A stretch of DNA of 64,000 bases from Lachnospiraceae bacterium (GTDB lineage: Bacteria; Bacillota; Clostridia; Lachnospirales; Lachnospiraceae): assembly GCA_017617545.1 (NCBI GenBank), contig JAFZVZ010000017.1:186001-250000 (forward strand), in the 5' to 3' direction. The notes beneath the pieces are model-generated. The model made no database searches. It saw only the letters and a program-made list of their open reading frames with translations, and had not been told where the DNA came from. A program made the position numbers and the translations under genes. Of the stretch, positions 41,976 through 50,486 are shown piece by piece. Within the stretch, counting starts at the first letter, position 1; every line of letters starts with the position of its first letter.

Positions 41976-43868
41976 ATGAACGGAATTATCGTAGTCAACA
42001 AGGAGCGTGGGTATTCCTCCTTCGACGTGATCGCGGTGCTCCGCGGTGTGCTCGGCATGAAGAAGCTCGGGCATACGGGGACACTCGATCCCGAAGCGGA
42101 GGGGGTTCTTCCGGTGTGCCTTGGATTTGCCACGAAGGTCTGTGATTACCTGATGGCGCAGAAGAAGGAGTACATCGCTCACGGGCGCCTCGGGATCACC
42201 ACGGACACGCAGGACATCCACGGGACCGTGCTCACGGAGAAACCGTTCCATGTGACGGAAAATGAGTTCCGCGATACGCTGGAAAGCTTCCTTGGGGATA
42301 TTGAGCAACTGACGCCGATGTATTCCGCGAGGAAGATCGACGGCGTCAAGCTTGTGGATCTGGCAAGACGCGGCATCACGATCGAGCGCTCCAAGAAGAC
42401 GGTGCGCATCTACGAGGCGGAGCTTCTTTCCTTTGATGCAGAGACGGGAGAGTACGCGATCCGCATTCTCTGCCAGAAGGGAACATACATCCGCACGATC
42501 TGCAACGACATCGGGGAAAAGCTCGGTTGCGGTTCCTGCATGACGTCGCTTGTGCGCACGAAGACCGGACGGTTTACGATCGAGCACAGCTATACGATCG
42601 ATGATCTACGCAAGCTGCGTGAGGAAGGGCGTCTTGACGAGGCGATCGTGCCGATCGACGCGATGTACCTTGGTTGCCGTCCGTTCGCGCTTGATCCCGA
42701 TCAGTTAAAGAGCATCCGCAACGGCAATTACCTTGAGCCCGAGTGGCTGACACCATGCGAAGAGCCGGTTCCGGAGCAGTTTCGCGACATCTACGAAAAC
42801 CTTCTCGGAAAGGACGAGGCAAACTGCATCCGCGTGTACTCGGAGGGAGAATTTTACGCGGTATATCAAAGAAAAGGCCGCAGATACCGTCCCCTGCAGA
42901 TGTACCACGAAGTGGATAATGAGTTCAATCATCAGAAGAAAATCGCAGGAAAACAGGATGGGGACAGTACCGGTTCCGAGCAGAAGAGTGCAAAAGCTTC
43001 TTCCGATCAGAACGCTGTGCCTGGCGTCTGCATCAGCATAGGCAAGTTCGACGGACTTCATCTCGGGCATCGCCGCCTGATCGAGGAGATGCGCCGTTCC
43101 GGTCTTTCCGGCATGCTTCTCTCCGTGGAGCAGCAGCCTGCCGAGCGAGGAATTCTTACGGAAGACGAGTGCCGCACGCTGGCTGCGGAGCTTGGCATAC
43201 AGCAATTTGAGATCTGGCCGCTCACAGAAGAAAACAGACAGATGTCTCCCAGGACATTCGTTCGTGATATTCTGATCAGCAAATACCACGCGAAGCAGAT
43301 CGTCGTAGGAGAGGATTTCCGCTTCGGCCGTGACCGTACCGGAGACGCTGCGACGCTTCGCAAGATCGCTTCCGACTGCGGTGTACGATGCACCATCTGT
43401 CCGATGGTCATCCGCGACGGAGCGCATGTATCGAGTTCGCGGATCCGCGGGCTGATCAACGAGGGAAATATGCTCAAGGCCGCAGAGCTTCTCGGAGAGC
43501 CGTATTTTATCCGCGGAACCGTTGAAAAAGGCAAGCAGCTCGGACGTACGATCGGTTTTCCGACCGTAAACCTGCTTCCGCCTGCATCCAAAATTCTTCC
43601 GCCGTTCGGCGTATACCGCACCGAGACGACCGTTCACGGCACAGTCTACCGCTCGGTCACCAACATCGGTGACAACCCGAGCGTGCACGACGGGATCGTT
43701 CATCCCGTTACGATCGAGACGCACATTCTCGATTTCAACGAGGAGCTGTACGGAGAGACGATCCGCGTAAGCTTTCTTGCAAGACTGCGAGGGCAGGAAA
43801 CCTTCGCCTCGCTTGAAGAGTTGCAGCAACAACTGAAGAAGGATATCGCTTCCGTGCGCGAACAATGA
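41976..43868 (+). CDS. truB-ribF: TruB-RibF fusion: tRNA pseudouridine-55 synthase and bifunctional riboflavin kinase/FMN adenylyltransferase
   Basis: One open frame of 630 residues holding two normally separate enzymes. Residues ~1-310 are TruB: GIIVVNKERGYSSFDVI, LGHTGTLDPEAEGVLPV (catalytic Asp), MYSARKIDGVKL. A Gln/Lys/Ser-rich linker of about 35 residues (to ~345) follows. Residues ~348-630 are a complete RibF: ISIGKFDGLHLGHRRLI (FAD synthetase HxGH), VSSSRIRGLINEGN, then flavokinase with GRTIGFPTVNL and THILDFNEELYG. truB and ribF are neighbours ahead of rpsO in most Firmicutes, so the fusion probably came from loss of the stop and start between them. ATG 41976 is preferred to 41919, which would place the stem-loop inside the coding region and has no RBS. 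Confidence 0.92.
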   Translation: MNGIIVVNKERGYSSFDVIAVLRGVLGMKKLGHTGTLDPEAEGVLPVCLGFATKVCDYLMAQKKEYIAHGRLGITTDTQDIHGTVLTEKPFHVTENEFRDTLESFLGDIEQLTPMYSARKIDGVKLVDLARRGITIERSKKTVRIYEAELLSFDAETGEYAIRILCQKGTYIRTICNDIGEKLGCGSCMTSLVRTKTGRFTIEHSYTIDDLRKLREEGRLDEAIVPIDAMYLGCRPFALDPDQLKSIRNGNYLEPEWLTPCEEPVPEQFRDIYENLLGKDEANCIRVYSEGEFYAVYQRKGRRYRPLQMYHEVDNEFNHQKKIAGKQDGDSTGSEQKSAKASSDQNAVPGVCISIGKFDGLHLGHRRLIEEMRRSGLSGMLLSVEQQPAERGILTEDECRTLAAELGIQQFEIWPLTEENRQMSPRTFVRDILISKYHAKQIVVGEDFRFGRDRTGDAATLRKIASDCGVRCTICPMVIRDGAHVSSSRIRGLINEGNMLKAAELLGEPYFIRGTVEKGKQLGRTIGFPTVNLLPPASKILPPFGVYRTETTVHGTVYRSVTNIGDNPSVHDGIVHPVTIETHILDFNEELYGETIRVSFLARLRGQETFASLEELQQQLKKDIASVREQ

Positions 43869-43922
43869 CACAAACAACGGTTTTTCGCACGGAAAATACA
43901 TGAATTTCATGTAAAATGCCTG

Positions 43923-43951
43923 TTTACAAGCAGACGCAACTGTGTTATAGT
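43923..43951 (+). promoter_or_regulatory. Sigma-A promoter of rpsO
   Basis: TTTACA (43923-43928), 17 nt, TATAGT (43946-43951), about 90 nt before rpsO. The ~85-nt leader may hold the S15 autoregulatory structure common for rpsO, but I cannot prove its fold. A CGGAAAAT copy lies at 43890-43897, just upstream. Confidence 0.8.
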
Positions 43952-44039
43952 ATCGAAGTCAGCCAAGTCCCAGTCAACGGATTCTCCAACCCTGGCCTGG
44001 ATTTCGGCGGTTTCTAATTCATAAAAGGAGGCAAAAATC

Positions 44040-44306
44040 ATGATCACGAAGGAAAAGAAAGCAGCGATCATTGCTGAGTACGGCAAGACCCCTGCAGACA
44101 CCGGATCGCCTGAGGTACAGATCGCAATTCTCACCGAGAGAATTACGGAGCTCACTGAGCATCTGAAGAACAACAAGCAGGACAACCATTCCCGTCGCGG
44201 CCTTTACATGATGGTCGGTCAGAGAAGAGGTTTGCTTGACTACCTCAAGAAGAAGGATATCAATGCTTATCGTGCGCTGATCGAGAAGCTCGGCATCCGT
44301 AAGTAA
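44040..44306 (+). CDS. rpsO: 30S ribosomal protein S15
   Basis: An 88-residue S15 that binds 16S rRNA helix h22 and three-way junctions. Full family match: [33 protein letters not shown] segment ([24 protein letters not shown]), [23 protein letters not shown]. It has its own promoter and terminator. Confidence 0.98.
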   Translation: MITKEKKAAIIAEYGKTPADTGSPEVQIAILTERITELTEHLKNNKQDNHSRRGLYMMVGQRRGLLDYLKKKDINAYRALIEKLGIRK

Positions 44307-44316
44307 TTCGTACGCA

Positions 44317-44348
44317 AGAGCTGTCGTCACCATGCGGCAGCTCTTTTT
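44317..44348 (+). terminator. Intrinsic terminator of rpsO
   Basis: AGAGCTGTCG (44317-44326), 8-nt loop, CGGCAGCTCT (44335-44344, one G-U pair), then TTTTT. It ends the translation cluster. Confidence 0.92.
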
Positions 44349-44389
44349 ACGGAAAACCATTTTCCGAACAAAACATAATATCAACGAAA

Positions 44390-44489
44390 GCAGAGTAAGA
44401 GCGGAAGCGTCAAGTGTCCGGGGGACGGGGAGTTGCCCTCGGAACGAAAAGCCGAAAGGCTTGCGGTTTCCGGTCTGCATCCCGCTGCT
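44390..44489 (+). ncRNA. THF riboswitch (folT motif), class I
   Basis: The conserved pieces of the tetrahydrofolate aptamer are present in order: AGAGTAAGAGCGG, AAGCGTCAAGTG, GGGACGGGGAGTTGCC, GGAACGAAAAGCCGAAAGG, CTTGCGG and the closing GCATCCCGCTGC. It lies directly upstream of folT, the usual target. Binding of reduced folate is known for this RNA class; an Infernal search with the Rfam THF model would confirm it. Confidence 0.9.
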
Positions 44490-44502
44490 ACCTTAAGGAT
44501 TT

Positions 44503-44547
44503 TCCTCCTTTTCGTAGCGAACCACGGGACGAAAGGAGGACTTTTTT
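44503..44547 (+). promoter_or_regulatory. Riboswitch expression platform: terminator-like stem that covers the folT RBS
   Basis: TCCTCCTTTTCGT (44503-44515) can pair with ACGAAAGGAGGA (44529-44540), with one bulge. The right arm holds the folT RBS (AAAGGAGG), and CTTTTTT follows immediately before ATG 44548. The same stem could thus act as an intrinsic terminator and hide the RBS. Confidence 0.8.
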
Positions 44548-45165
44548 ATGATCAAAAACAGCCGTCGCAATTCGTCAACCTATGTAAAACTGATCAGCTT
44601 CATGGGCATCATGATCGCTCTTCAGTTCGTGACAGAATACTACCTGTCAGTCACCATCGCCGACAAATACCGCATTTCCTTCACCTTTCTGATCCGTGCC
44701 ATAACCGGCTACTGCATCGGATGGCTCGGAGGCATCGTTTCGGCGATCACCGATGTGCTCGGCGGATTTCTTCTGTATGGAGGTTCGATGAACCCCGGGA
44801 TCACGCTCACGCGCTTCCTGCAAGGTCTCACCGTCGGTCTGCTCCTGTACCGAAAGAGCAAGAAAGAGCGCATCATCGCAGCTTCCGTCATCGACAACCT
44901 TGTGCTCAGCCTTATTCTCAACACGTACTTTATCTTCAGCTACACCGGAACTCCTTTTACGGTTGCGACGATCACCCCGAGAGCGATCGTTGCCGCTGCA
45001 AGCCTTGTTGTTGAGATCGCGGTGTTGCTGATGCTGATGCCGAAGCTTCTTCCTTCGGTGCGGAAATTCATGTACAAGGGATTCTGGACCGAGGAGCAGG
45101 ATACGGCTTCGGAAGAACCTGCCGTTGAAGCAGCTGCACCTTCGGATACAGCGGAAAATGTATAG
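44548..45165 (+). CDS. folT: Folate ECF transporter substrate-binding component FolT
   Basis: A 205-residue membrane protein with about six hydrophobic segments, the S component of an energy-coupling factor transporter for folates. FolT-type marks: LISFMGIMIALQFVTEYYL, RISFTFLIRAITGYCIGWL, AITDVLGGFLLYGG. The shared EcfA/A'/T module is not in the window. The THF riboswitch just upstream fixes the substrate as folate. The C-terminal 30 residues are an acidic, Ala-rich tail. Confidence 0.92.
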   Translation: MIKNSRRNSSTYVKLISFMGIMIALQFVTEYYLSVTIADKYRISFTFLIRAITGYCIGWLGGIVSAITDVLGGFLLYGGSMNPGITLTRFLQGLTVGLLLYRKSKKERIIAASVIDNLVLSLILNTYFIFSYTGTPFTVATITPRAIVAAASLVVEIAVLLMLMPKLLPSVRKFMYKGFWTEEQDTASEEPAVEAAAPSDTAENV

Positions 45166-45223
45166 CAATCTGCCCGAAGAGGTGCGTCTGTAACTCCGTC
45201 ACCTCGGAAAAGGGCTAAAAGGG

Positions 45224-45252
45224 TTGAATTACAGCGATAAATGAGTTACACT
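45224..45252 (+). promoter_or_regulatory. Sigma-A promoter of the folC pair
   Basis: TTGAAT (45224-45229), 17 nt, TACACT (45247-45252), 85 nt before the first folC. A weak GAGGTG/CACCTC stem at about 45179-45206 separates it from folT. Confidence 0.65.
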
Positions 45253-45336
45253 GTAAAGAGAGAAGAGCAGGATATCATCCTGATTATGAAGAGAGAGAAC
45301 GCGTCGACCGTCGTATGCGCGTAGGTTGAGGTACTT

Positions 45337-46602
45337 ATGAGATTTACAGATGCTGTACGCTTCATAAGAAACGAAGAAACGAACAAGTCAAAACCGGGCC
45401 TGGATCGGGTCAACTACTGCCTCGGACTGCTGAAGCATCCCGAGGCTTCTCAGCGTATTATCCACGTTGTCGGAACCAATGGCAAGGGATCCACGGCAAC
45501 CATGATCACGAACATCCTTGTCGCGGCAGGTTACCATGTCGGTACCATGATCTCGCCGGCACTGCACGGTGTCACGGATTACTACCGCATCGACGGCAAG
45601 CCGATCACGACCGCGCAGTTCGTCAACAGTGTGGAAACGCTGAAGTCTGCGCTCCGTCCCATGGAGATGAGCAGCCCGGAGACCAAGAAGGATCTGGATC
45701 CCACGGAGTTTGAGCGCGCCGTATGCGTCGGCCTGATCCTGTTTAAGATGGAGAACTGTGATTTTACGGTGCTCGAGGCAGGCATGGGCGGTCTCAACGA
45801 CGCGACCAACGTAGGGCAGGGGTGCCTTACGGTCGTCACGAAGATCGCACTCGATCATATGCAATATCTTGGGAACACGCTTGAGGAGATCACACGTGAG
45901 AAGCTGGGTATCGCAAGTCCCGGTGAACCGATCGTGATGGGTGTCAACTCAACGATCGTCACCGACGCCGCTACACGCTGGTGCAAGGAGAACCGTCACG
46001 AGCTGCACATCGCGGCCATCGCCGACGACAGCTTCTTCCCGAATGAGCGCGCGATGATCGCCGAGTACCAGAAGAGTAATATTTCAACCGCCCAGAAGGC
46101 TGTGGAAATACTCACCGGAATGAACTTTGACGGCACTTCCCTGAACATCGATGATTTCGCGATGGAGGCGGGCATCCGTTCCGCCAACCTTCCGTACCGC
46201 TTCGATGTGCGCAAGAAGGATCCGTACCTGATCTTCGACGGTGGACACAATCCCGACTGTATAGACGCTTTGTGCCGTTCGCTCCGCTCATTTTCCGGAG
46301 ATATGAAATACTATGTCGTGACAGGAGTGCTGGCGGACAAGGATTACCCCGCCATGTACGAGATGCTGCAGCAGTACGCGCTCGGATTTGTGTGCATCAC
46401 GCCGCCGAACAACCGCGCGCTGCCCGCGAAGGACCTCAGTGAGGCTCTCGCAAGATTCGAAAAGCCCGTCGAGGTCGCGGAGACCATGGTTGAGGCCGTG
46501 GAGCGGATCAAGGAGCTCCGCAAGAAGGGATACCCCGTGCTCGTCACCGGATCCCTCTATATCATGCCCGCGATCGTTGCCGCATGGAACAAGACAAGAT
46601 AA
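45337..46602 (+). CDS. folC: Folylpolyglutamate synthase/dihydrofolate synthase (first folC paralogue)
   Basis: A 421-residue Mur ligase-type enzyme that adds glutamate to folates, keeping them in the cell. P-loop VVGTNGKGSTATMI near residue 44, the omega loop with AGMGGLNDATNV, FDGGHNPDCI and VTGVLADKDYPAM. The usual GLGGR/DATNV segment reads GMGGLNDATNV. It is followed after 61 nt by a second folC-like gene. Together with FolT this forms a folate uptake and retention block. Confidence 0.9.
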   Translation: MRFTDAVRFIRNEETNKSKPGLDRVNYCLGLLKHPEASQRIIHVVGTNGKGSTATMITNILVAAGYHVGTMISPALHGVTDYYRIDGKPITTAQFVNSVETLKSALRPMEMSSPETKKDLDPTEFERAVCVGLILFKMENCDFTVLEAGMGGLNDATNVGQGCLTVVTKIALDHMQYLGNTLEEITREKLGIASPGEPIVMGVNSTIVTDAATRWCKENRHELHIAAIADDSFFPNERAMIAEYQKSNISTAQKAVEILTGMNFDGTSLNIDDFAMEAGIRSANLPYRFDVRKKDPYLIFDGGHNPDCIDALCRSLRSFSGDMKYYVVTGVLADKDYPAMYEMLQQYALGFVCITPPNNRALPAKDLSEALARFEKPVEVAETMVEAVERIKELRKKGYPVLVTGSLYIMPAIVAAWNKTR

Positions 46603-46617
46603 CTTTGAACTGTAATG

Positions 46618-46641
46618 GGAAACGCCTCATACGGCGTTTCC
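46618..46641 (+). repeat. Stem-loop between the two folC genes
   Basis: GGAAACGCC (46618-46626), 6-nt loop, GGCGTTTCC (46633-46641), followed only by TTTG. It may act as a weak attenuator or processing site. It shares the GGAAACGC/GCGTTTCC core with the stem-loop at 40885. Confidence 0.65.
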
Positions 46642-46663
46642 TTTGCCATTCAACGGAGGACAC

Positions 46664-47959
46664 ATGACTTACGAGGAAGTATTAAACCGACTGACGAGCA
46701 CGGATTTTTTCTCCGCATCCGCAGGACTGTACCGGATGCGCAACATGCTCCGTCACTTCAACGATCCGCAGGACGCGATCCCCTGTGTGCATGTCGCCGG
46801 AACCAACGGCAAGGGCTCCGTCTGCGCGATCCTCGACTCGGTGCTTCGCCGCGCAGGCTACCGCACGGGATTGTTCACATCGCCGTTTCTGTATGATTTC
46901 CGTGAGCGGATCAGGATCAACGGAGACATGATCCCGCAGGACGACCTCGCGCGCATCGGAACGGAAGTTTTCGACTATGTCGACAAGCTTTTTGCCCCCG
47001 TCAACCAGTTTGAGCTTCTGACGCTGATCGCTCTTTTGTACTTCCGGGAGCAGAGCTGTGATATCATCATCATGGAGACGGGTCTCGGCGGCACCTTCGA
47101 TCCGACCAACGTCGTCGCCGCGCCGGTCTGCTCCGTCATCACCAACATCGGACTGGATCACTGCGCGATACTCGGTGACACGATCGCGAAGATCGCGGCA
47201 GCGAAAGCCGGCATCATCAAGCCCGGCCGCGATGTGTGCGTCTATCCGGTCTGTCCCAAAGCGGAAAATGTGATCACTCAGTTCGCGCTTCGTGCGTCTG
47301 CGCCGATTCATTTTACGGACAAGGATGAACTCAAGGAGCTGCCGCCTGTAGCGGGATATGAGCATTTTTCGTATCGCGGTCAGGAATACGTATTGTCACT
47401 CCGAGGAAAGCACCAGCAGTACAACGCGGCCACCGCGTGGGAGGCGCTCGCCGTCATCAACCAAAACGGGTTCTACATCAGCGACCGCGACATCGCGGAC
47501 GGCATGAAGACCGTCAATTGGCCCGGACGCCTGGAGGTTCTAAACAAAAGCCCGCTTGTGTATTACGACGGCGGACACAATCCGCAGTGCGTACAGGCGA
47601 TCGCGGAGTGGTTCCGCTCGGAAGAGTTTGCGGGCAAGAAACTCACGATCTTCACGGGCATGGTCAGCAACAAGGACTACCGCACGATGCTGCAGACACT
47701 CAAGACGCTTACGGACGACGTGTATTTCTACCGCTTTGACAGCAAGCGCGCGATCCCCGAGGACGAGGTCGCAAGGCTCTGTGAGGAGTTCGGCATGAAG
47801 CAGATCACCGACTTAAGCGCCGCCTGCCGTGAGTATTTTGCGAAGGCCGGGAAACATGATGTCCTGCTGATCACCGGGTCGCTCTACCTCGCGGATGAGG
47901 CGAAGCAAGCTGTGGTGTACGCAGCTGCCAATAAAAAAGCGGACGCGAAAGAAATATAG
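46664..47959 (+). CDS. folC: Folylpolyglutamate synthase/dihydrofolate synthase (second folC paralogue)
   Basis: A 431-residue paralogue of the upstream gene: LNRLTSTDFFSASAGLYRMRN, P-loop VAGTNGKGSVCAIL, TSPFLYDFRERIRING, METGLGGTFDPTNVV, YYDGGHNPQCV, FTGMVSNKDYRTM. Both copies keep the ATP and folate loops, so both may be active; one may favour dihydropteroate and the other folates. ATG 46664 follows CGGAGGA; the upstream in-frame start at 46643 is rejected. Confidence 0.9.
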   Translation: MTYEEVLNRLTSTDFFSASAGLYRMRNMLRHFNDPQDAIPCVHVAGTNGKGSVCAILDSVLRRAGYRTGLFTSPFLYDFRERIRINGDMIPQDDLARIGTEVFDYVDKLFAPVNQFELLTLIALLYFREQSCDIIIMETGLGGTFDPTNVVAAPVCSVITNIGLDHCAILGDTIAKIAAAKAGIIKPGRDVCVYPVCPKAENVITQFALRASAPIHFTDKDELKELPPVAGYEHFSYRGQEYVLSLRGKHQQYNAATAWEALAVINQNGFYISDRDIADGMKTVNWPGRLEVLNKSPLVYYDGGHNPQCVQAIAEWFRSEEFAGKKLTIFTGMVSNKDYRTMLQTLKTLTDDVYFYRFDSKRAIPEDEVARLCEEFGMKQITDLSAACREYFAKAGKHDVLLITGSLYLADEAKQAVVYAAANKKADAKEI

Positions 47960-47997
47960 ATCAGACATAAAACACGCTAAGAGGAAAGGAAACACTG

Positions 47998-50163
47998 ATG
48001 AGCAAGAAAGACAAGGATCCTGGTAGTAAGAAGCAGGAATCATCTGTAACAGCGGAGCCGAAAGCAGCTGAGCAGACGCCCGCTGCAAACAAGAGCAACA
48101 AGGCTCTGATCATCGCGCTGATCATCATGTCGGTCATTGCGATCGTTCTCGGCATACTGCTTTGGAAATCCCAATCCGATAAGAACAACACGCCTGAGAC
48201 TACCCCCGGGGTAACGACCGCGACCACGCCTACGGAAGCACCCGATGCAACACCGACAGGGGACGCTGTTTCGCCGACGGAACCTGCTGCGCCTACGACC
48301 GAGGTTTCTCCTACACAGGAAGTAACTCCGACGGAGGAAGTGACACCGACGCCGAAGTCTTTCTACATGCCGGATTACATCGGACAGGACTATCTGATCG
48401 CCATGGAGAAGTTGCAAAACTTTGACGTGAGCTTACAGATCTCCTGCATGAAATATACGTCGGATTACGACGAGTTATTTGAGATGGCCGGCCCGATCGA
48501 AGATTTCCCTGTGGAAGGACAGGTGGTAGCACAATTACCCAAAGCGGGAGAGCATGTAAGCGAGGGCAGCACGATCCTTCTGATCTACAGCCCGGGCGCC
48601 GCTGCGATCACGCCTACGGGTGCTGCGGTTTCGACACCTACGCCTGTACCTACGACAGCTCCGACATCCACGCCTACTGTGGCTCCAACAGCCGCACCGA
48701 CAGCTGCGCCTACAGCGCAACCCACAACGGCTCCTACGTCCGCTCCTACAGCAGCACCTACCGCGGCACCTACCGCCGAGCCGACAAAAGCACCTACGGC
48801 TACACCGACGCCGAAGCAGGTTTCCGGCAAGACGCCGGTCGGTGTGCACGGACGCCTGTCCGTCAAGGGCACGAAGATCGTAGACCAGAACGGCAAGGAA
48901 TACCAGCTCAAGGGTGTAAGCACGCACGGTCTGCAGTGGTTCCCGCAGTTTGTCTGCAAGGAGACATTCCAGTGCATCCGCGATGAATGGGGCGCCAATG
49001 CAGTACGTCTTGCAATGTACACCGACGAGGGCGGTTACTGCGCGGGCGGAGACAAGGCAGCGCTTAAGAAGCTCGTCAAGGACGGTGTAAAATACGCGAC
49101 CGATCTCGGTCTGTACGTGATCATCGACTGGCATATTCTCCACGACTACGATCCGAACCAGAACAAGGATGAGGCCATCAAATTCTTCGATGAGATGTCG
49201 AAGGAATTCGCAAGCTACAACAACGTATTTTACGAGATCTGCAATGAGCCGAACGGCGGCATCTCCTGGTCGAGCGTAAAATCCTACGCCGAGGAGGTCA
49301 TCCCCGTGATCCGCAAGAACGATCCGAAGGGCATCATCATCGTCGGCACACCGACCTGGTCCCAGGATGTCGATATCGCGGCTAAGGATCCGATCAAGGG
49401 TTACGACAATATCATGTACGCGCTTCATTTCTATGCCGGCACACACAAGGACAATATCCGCAGCAAGATGAAGACCGCGATCGAGGCCGGACTTCCCGTG
49501 TTTGTTTCCGAGTACGGCATCTGCGACGCTTCCGGCAACGGCGCATGCAACGAGACCGAGGCCAACAAATGGGTCGCTTTCATGGACAACTACGGCGTCA
49601 GCTACATGATCTGGAACCTCGCCAACAAGAACGAGTCGTCCTCACTGATCAAGCAGAACTGCAAGAAGCTGTCCGGCTTCACCGAGGCTGACCTAAACCA
49701 GGAAGGCCGCTGGCTTGTGAAAATGCTCGGCGGTGAGCTTCCGAAGATGACAGAAGAGGACCTCAAGAAGCTTGAGGATGACGCCGGCGGAAGCGGCGGC
49801 GGAGACGTTGCAGTACCCGACGGCATCGAAAAGACCGTGAAATCCGGTGATGTGATGGTCACCCTGTATACCTCCAACACCTGGAACGAGACAAATTTCA
49901 AGTGCTATCAGCTCGGACTGACCATCGAAAACGCAAGTTCCAAGGCGATTAACGGCTGGAGTGTTGTAGTCACGTTCAATTCCGAAGTGAAGAGCGACAA
50001 CTTCTGGTGCTGTGGGTTCGCAACAAAGGGCAAGACCATGACCCTGACCCCGGCTGACTTCAACAAGACAATCGCAGCAGGAGCCCAGACCTCGGATATC
50101 GGATTGATCATTCAGTCCAAGTCCCTCCTCAAGATCGAATCCATTGAATTCAAATCCAATTAA
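47998..50163 (+). CDS. Membrane-anchored GH5 glycoside hydrolase with PASTA-like domain and C-terminal CBM
   Basis: A 721-residue surface enzyme, probably a beta-1,4-endoglucanase. Lys-rich start, membrane anchor (~36-56), Thr/Pro linker (~62-118), a PASTA-like domain (~120-196: MPDYIGQDYLIAMEKLQ, VVAQLPKAGEHVSEGSTILL), then a Thr/Pro/Ala linker (~200-275). The GH5 domain (~280-565) has acid/base Glu417 in YEICNEPNG and nucleophile Glu505 in FVSEYGIC; STHGLQWFP and WHIL-DYDP fit subfamily 2. The C-terminal ~100 residues look like a CBM2-type cellulose-binding fold (CYQLGLTIENASSKAINGWSV). RBS GAGGAAAGG. A PASTA-like domain joined to a cellulase is unusual. Confidence 0.87.
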   Translation: MSKKDKDPGSKKQESSVTAEPKAAEQTPAANKSNKALIIALIIMSVIAIVLGILLWKSQSDKNNTPETTPGVTTATTPTEAPDATPTGDAVSPTEPAAPTTEVSPTQEVTPTEEVTPTPKSFYMPDYIGQDYLIAMEKLQNFDVSLQISCMKYTSDYDELFEMAGPIEDFPVEGQVVAQLPKAGEHVSEGSTILLIYSPGAAAITPTGAAVSTPTPVPTTAPTSTPTVAPTAAPTAAPTAQPTTAPTSAPTAAPTAAPTAEPTKAPTATPTPKQVSGKTPVGVHGRLSVKGTKIVDQNGKEYQLKGVSTHGLQWFPQFVCKETFQCIRDEWGANAVRLAMYTDEGGYCAGGDKAALKKLVKDGVKYATDLGLYVIIDWHILHDYDPNQNKDEAIKFFDEMSKEFASYNNVFYEICNEPNGGISWSSVKSYAEEVIPVIRKNDPKGIIIVGTPTWSQDVDIAAKDPIKGYDNIMYALHFYAGTHKDNIRSKMKTAIEAGLPVFVSEYGICDASGNGACNETEANKWVAFMDNYGVSYMIWNLANKNESSSLIKQNCKKLSGFTEADLNQEGRWLVKMLGGELPKMTEEDLKKLEDDAGGSGGGDVAVPDGIEKTVKSGDVMVTLYTSNTWNETNFKCYQLGLTIENASSKAINGWSVVVTFNSEVKSDNFWCCGFATKGKTMTLTPADFNKTIAAGAQTSDIGLIIQSKSLLKIESIEFKSN
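48606..48825 (+). repeat. Thr-Pro-Ala linker repeat inside the GH5 gene
   Basis: About 220 bp of imperfect repeats coding APT/APTA units (for example APTAAPTAAPTAQPT, then APTSAPTAAPTAAPT). This is a typical flexible glycosylation-type linker between the PASTA-like and catalytic domains and a likely site of slippage. Confidence 0.8.
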
Positions 50164-50187
50164 CCCTGTTACACTTCAGGTATCCTG

Positions 50188-50224
50188 CAGCTGACGGCAT
50201 CCGCCGTCAGCTGTTTCTTTTTTT
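50188..50224 (+). terminator. Intrinsic terminator of the GH5 gene
   Basis: CAGCTGACGGC (50188-50198), ATCC, GCCGTCAGCTG (50203-50213), then TTTCTTTTTTT. A strong terminator 25 nt after the stop codon. Confidence 0.93.
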
Positions 50225-50266
50225 GCTCCGCGCAGTTCGGGTGTACCTGCTAACCGGAAGTAGGAA

Positions 50267-50339
50267 GAAGCGGAACGGTATAAACACCTCGGCTCGTAGG
50301 CTTCGCAATACTCGCTACGGTGTTTATCCGTTCCGCTTC
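50267..50339 (+). repeat. Stem-loop element A (conserved loop core, + orientation)
   Basis: The left arm, 50267-50288 (starting GAAGCGGAACGG), pairs with the right arm, 50319-50339 (ending CCGTTCCGCTTC): 21 bp with one bulged T. The loop of 30 nt includes 50292-50316, a 25-nt core that begins GCTCGTAGGCTTCG and ends CAATACTCGCT. The same core is found in inverse orientation in element B, but the stems of A and B are unrelated. Confidence 0.85.
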
Positions 50340-50486
50340 GAGACATCAGTGTTAAAAGGATTATTTATACTTTGGAGACTTCTCTAAACAGCATTGATAG
50401 CGTATATGCATCATTGAAAAGTATGCTGTAAGTATTGAAACATTTATCTGATCAACAAACAAAAACAATTATTTTTCCCAAATTAT

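Noticed and set aside
45165..45337. A riboswitch or T-box in the gap before the first folC.
   Set aside because: Only a weak 6-bp stem and a promoter can be supported; no conserved motif is visible.
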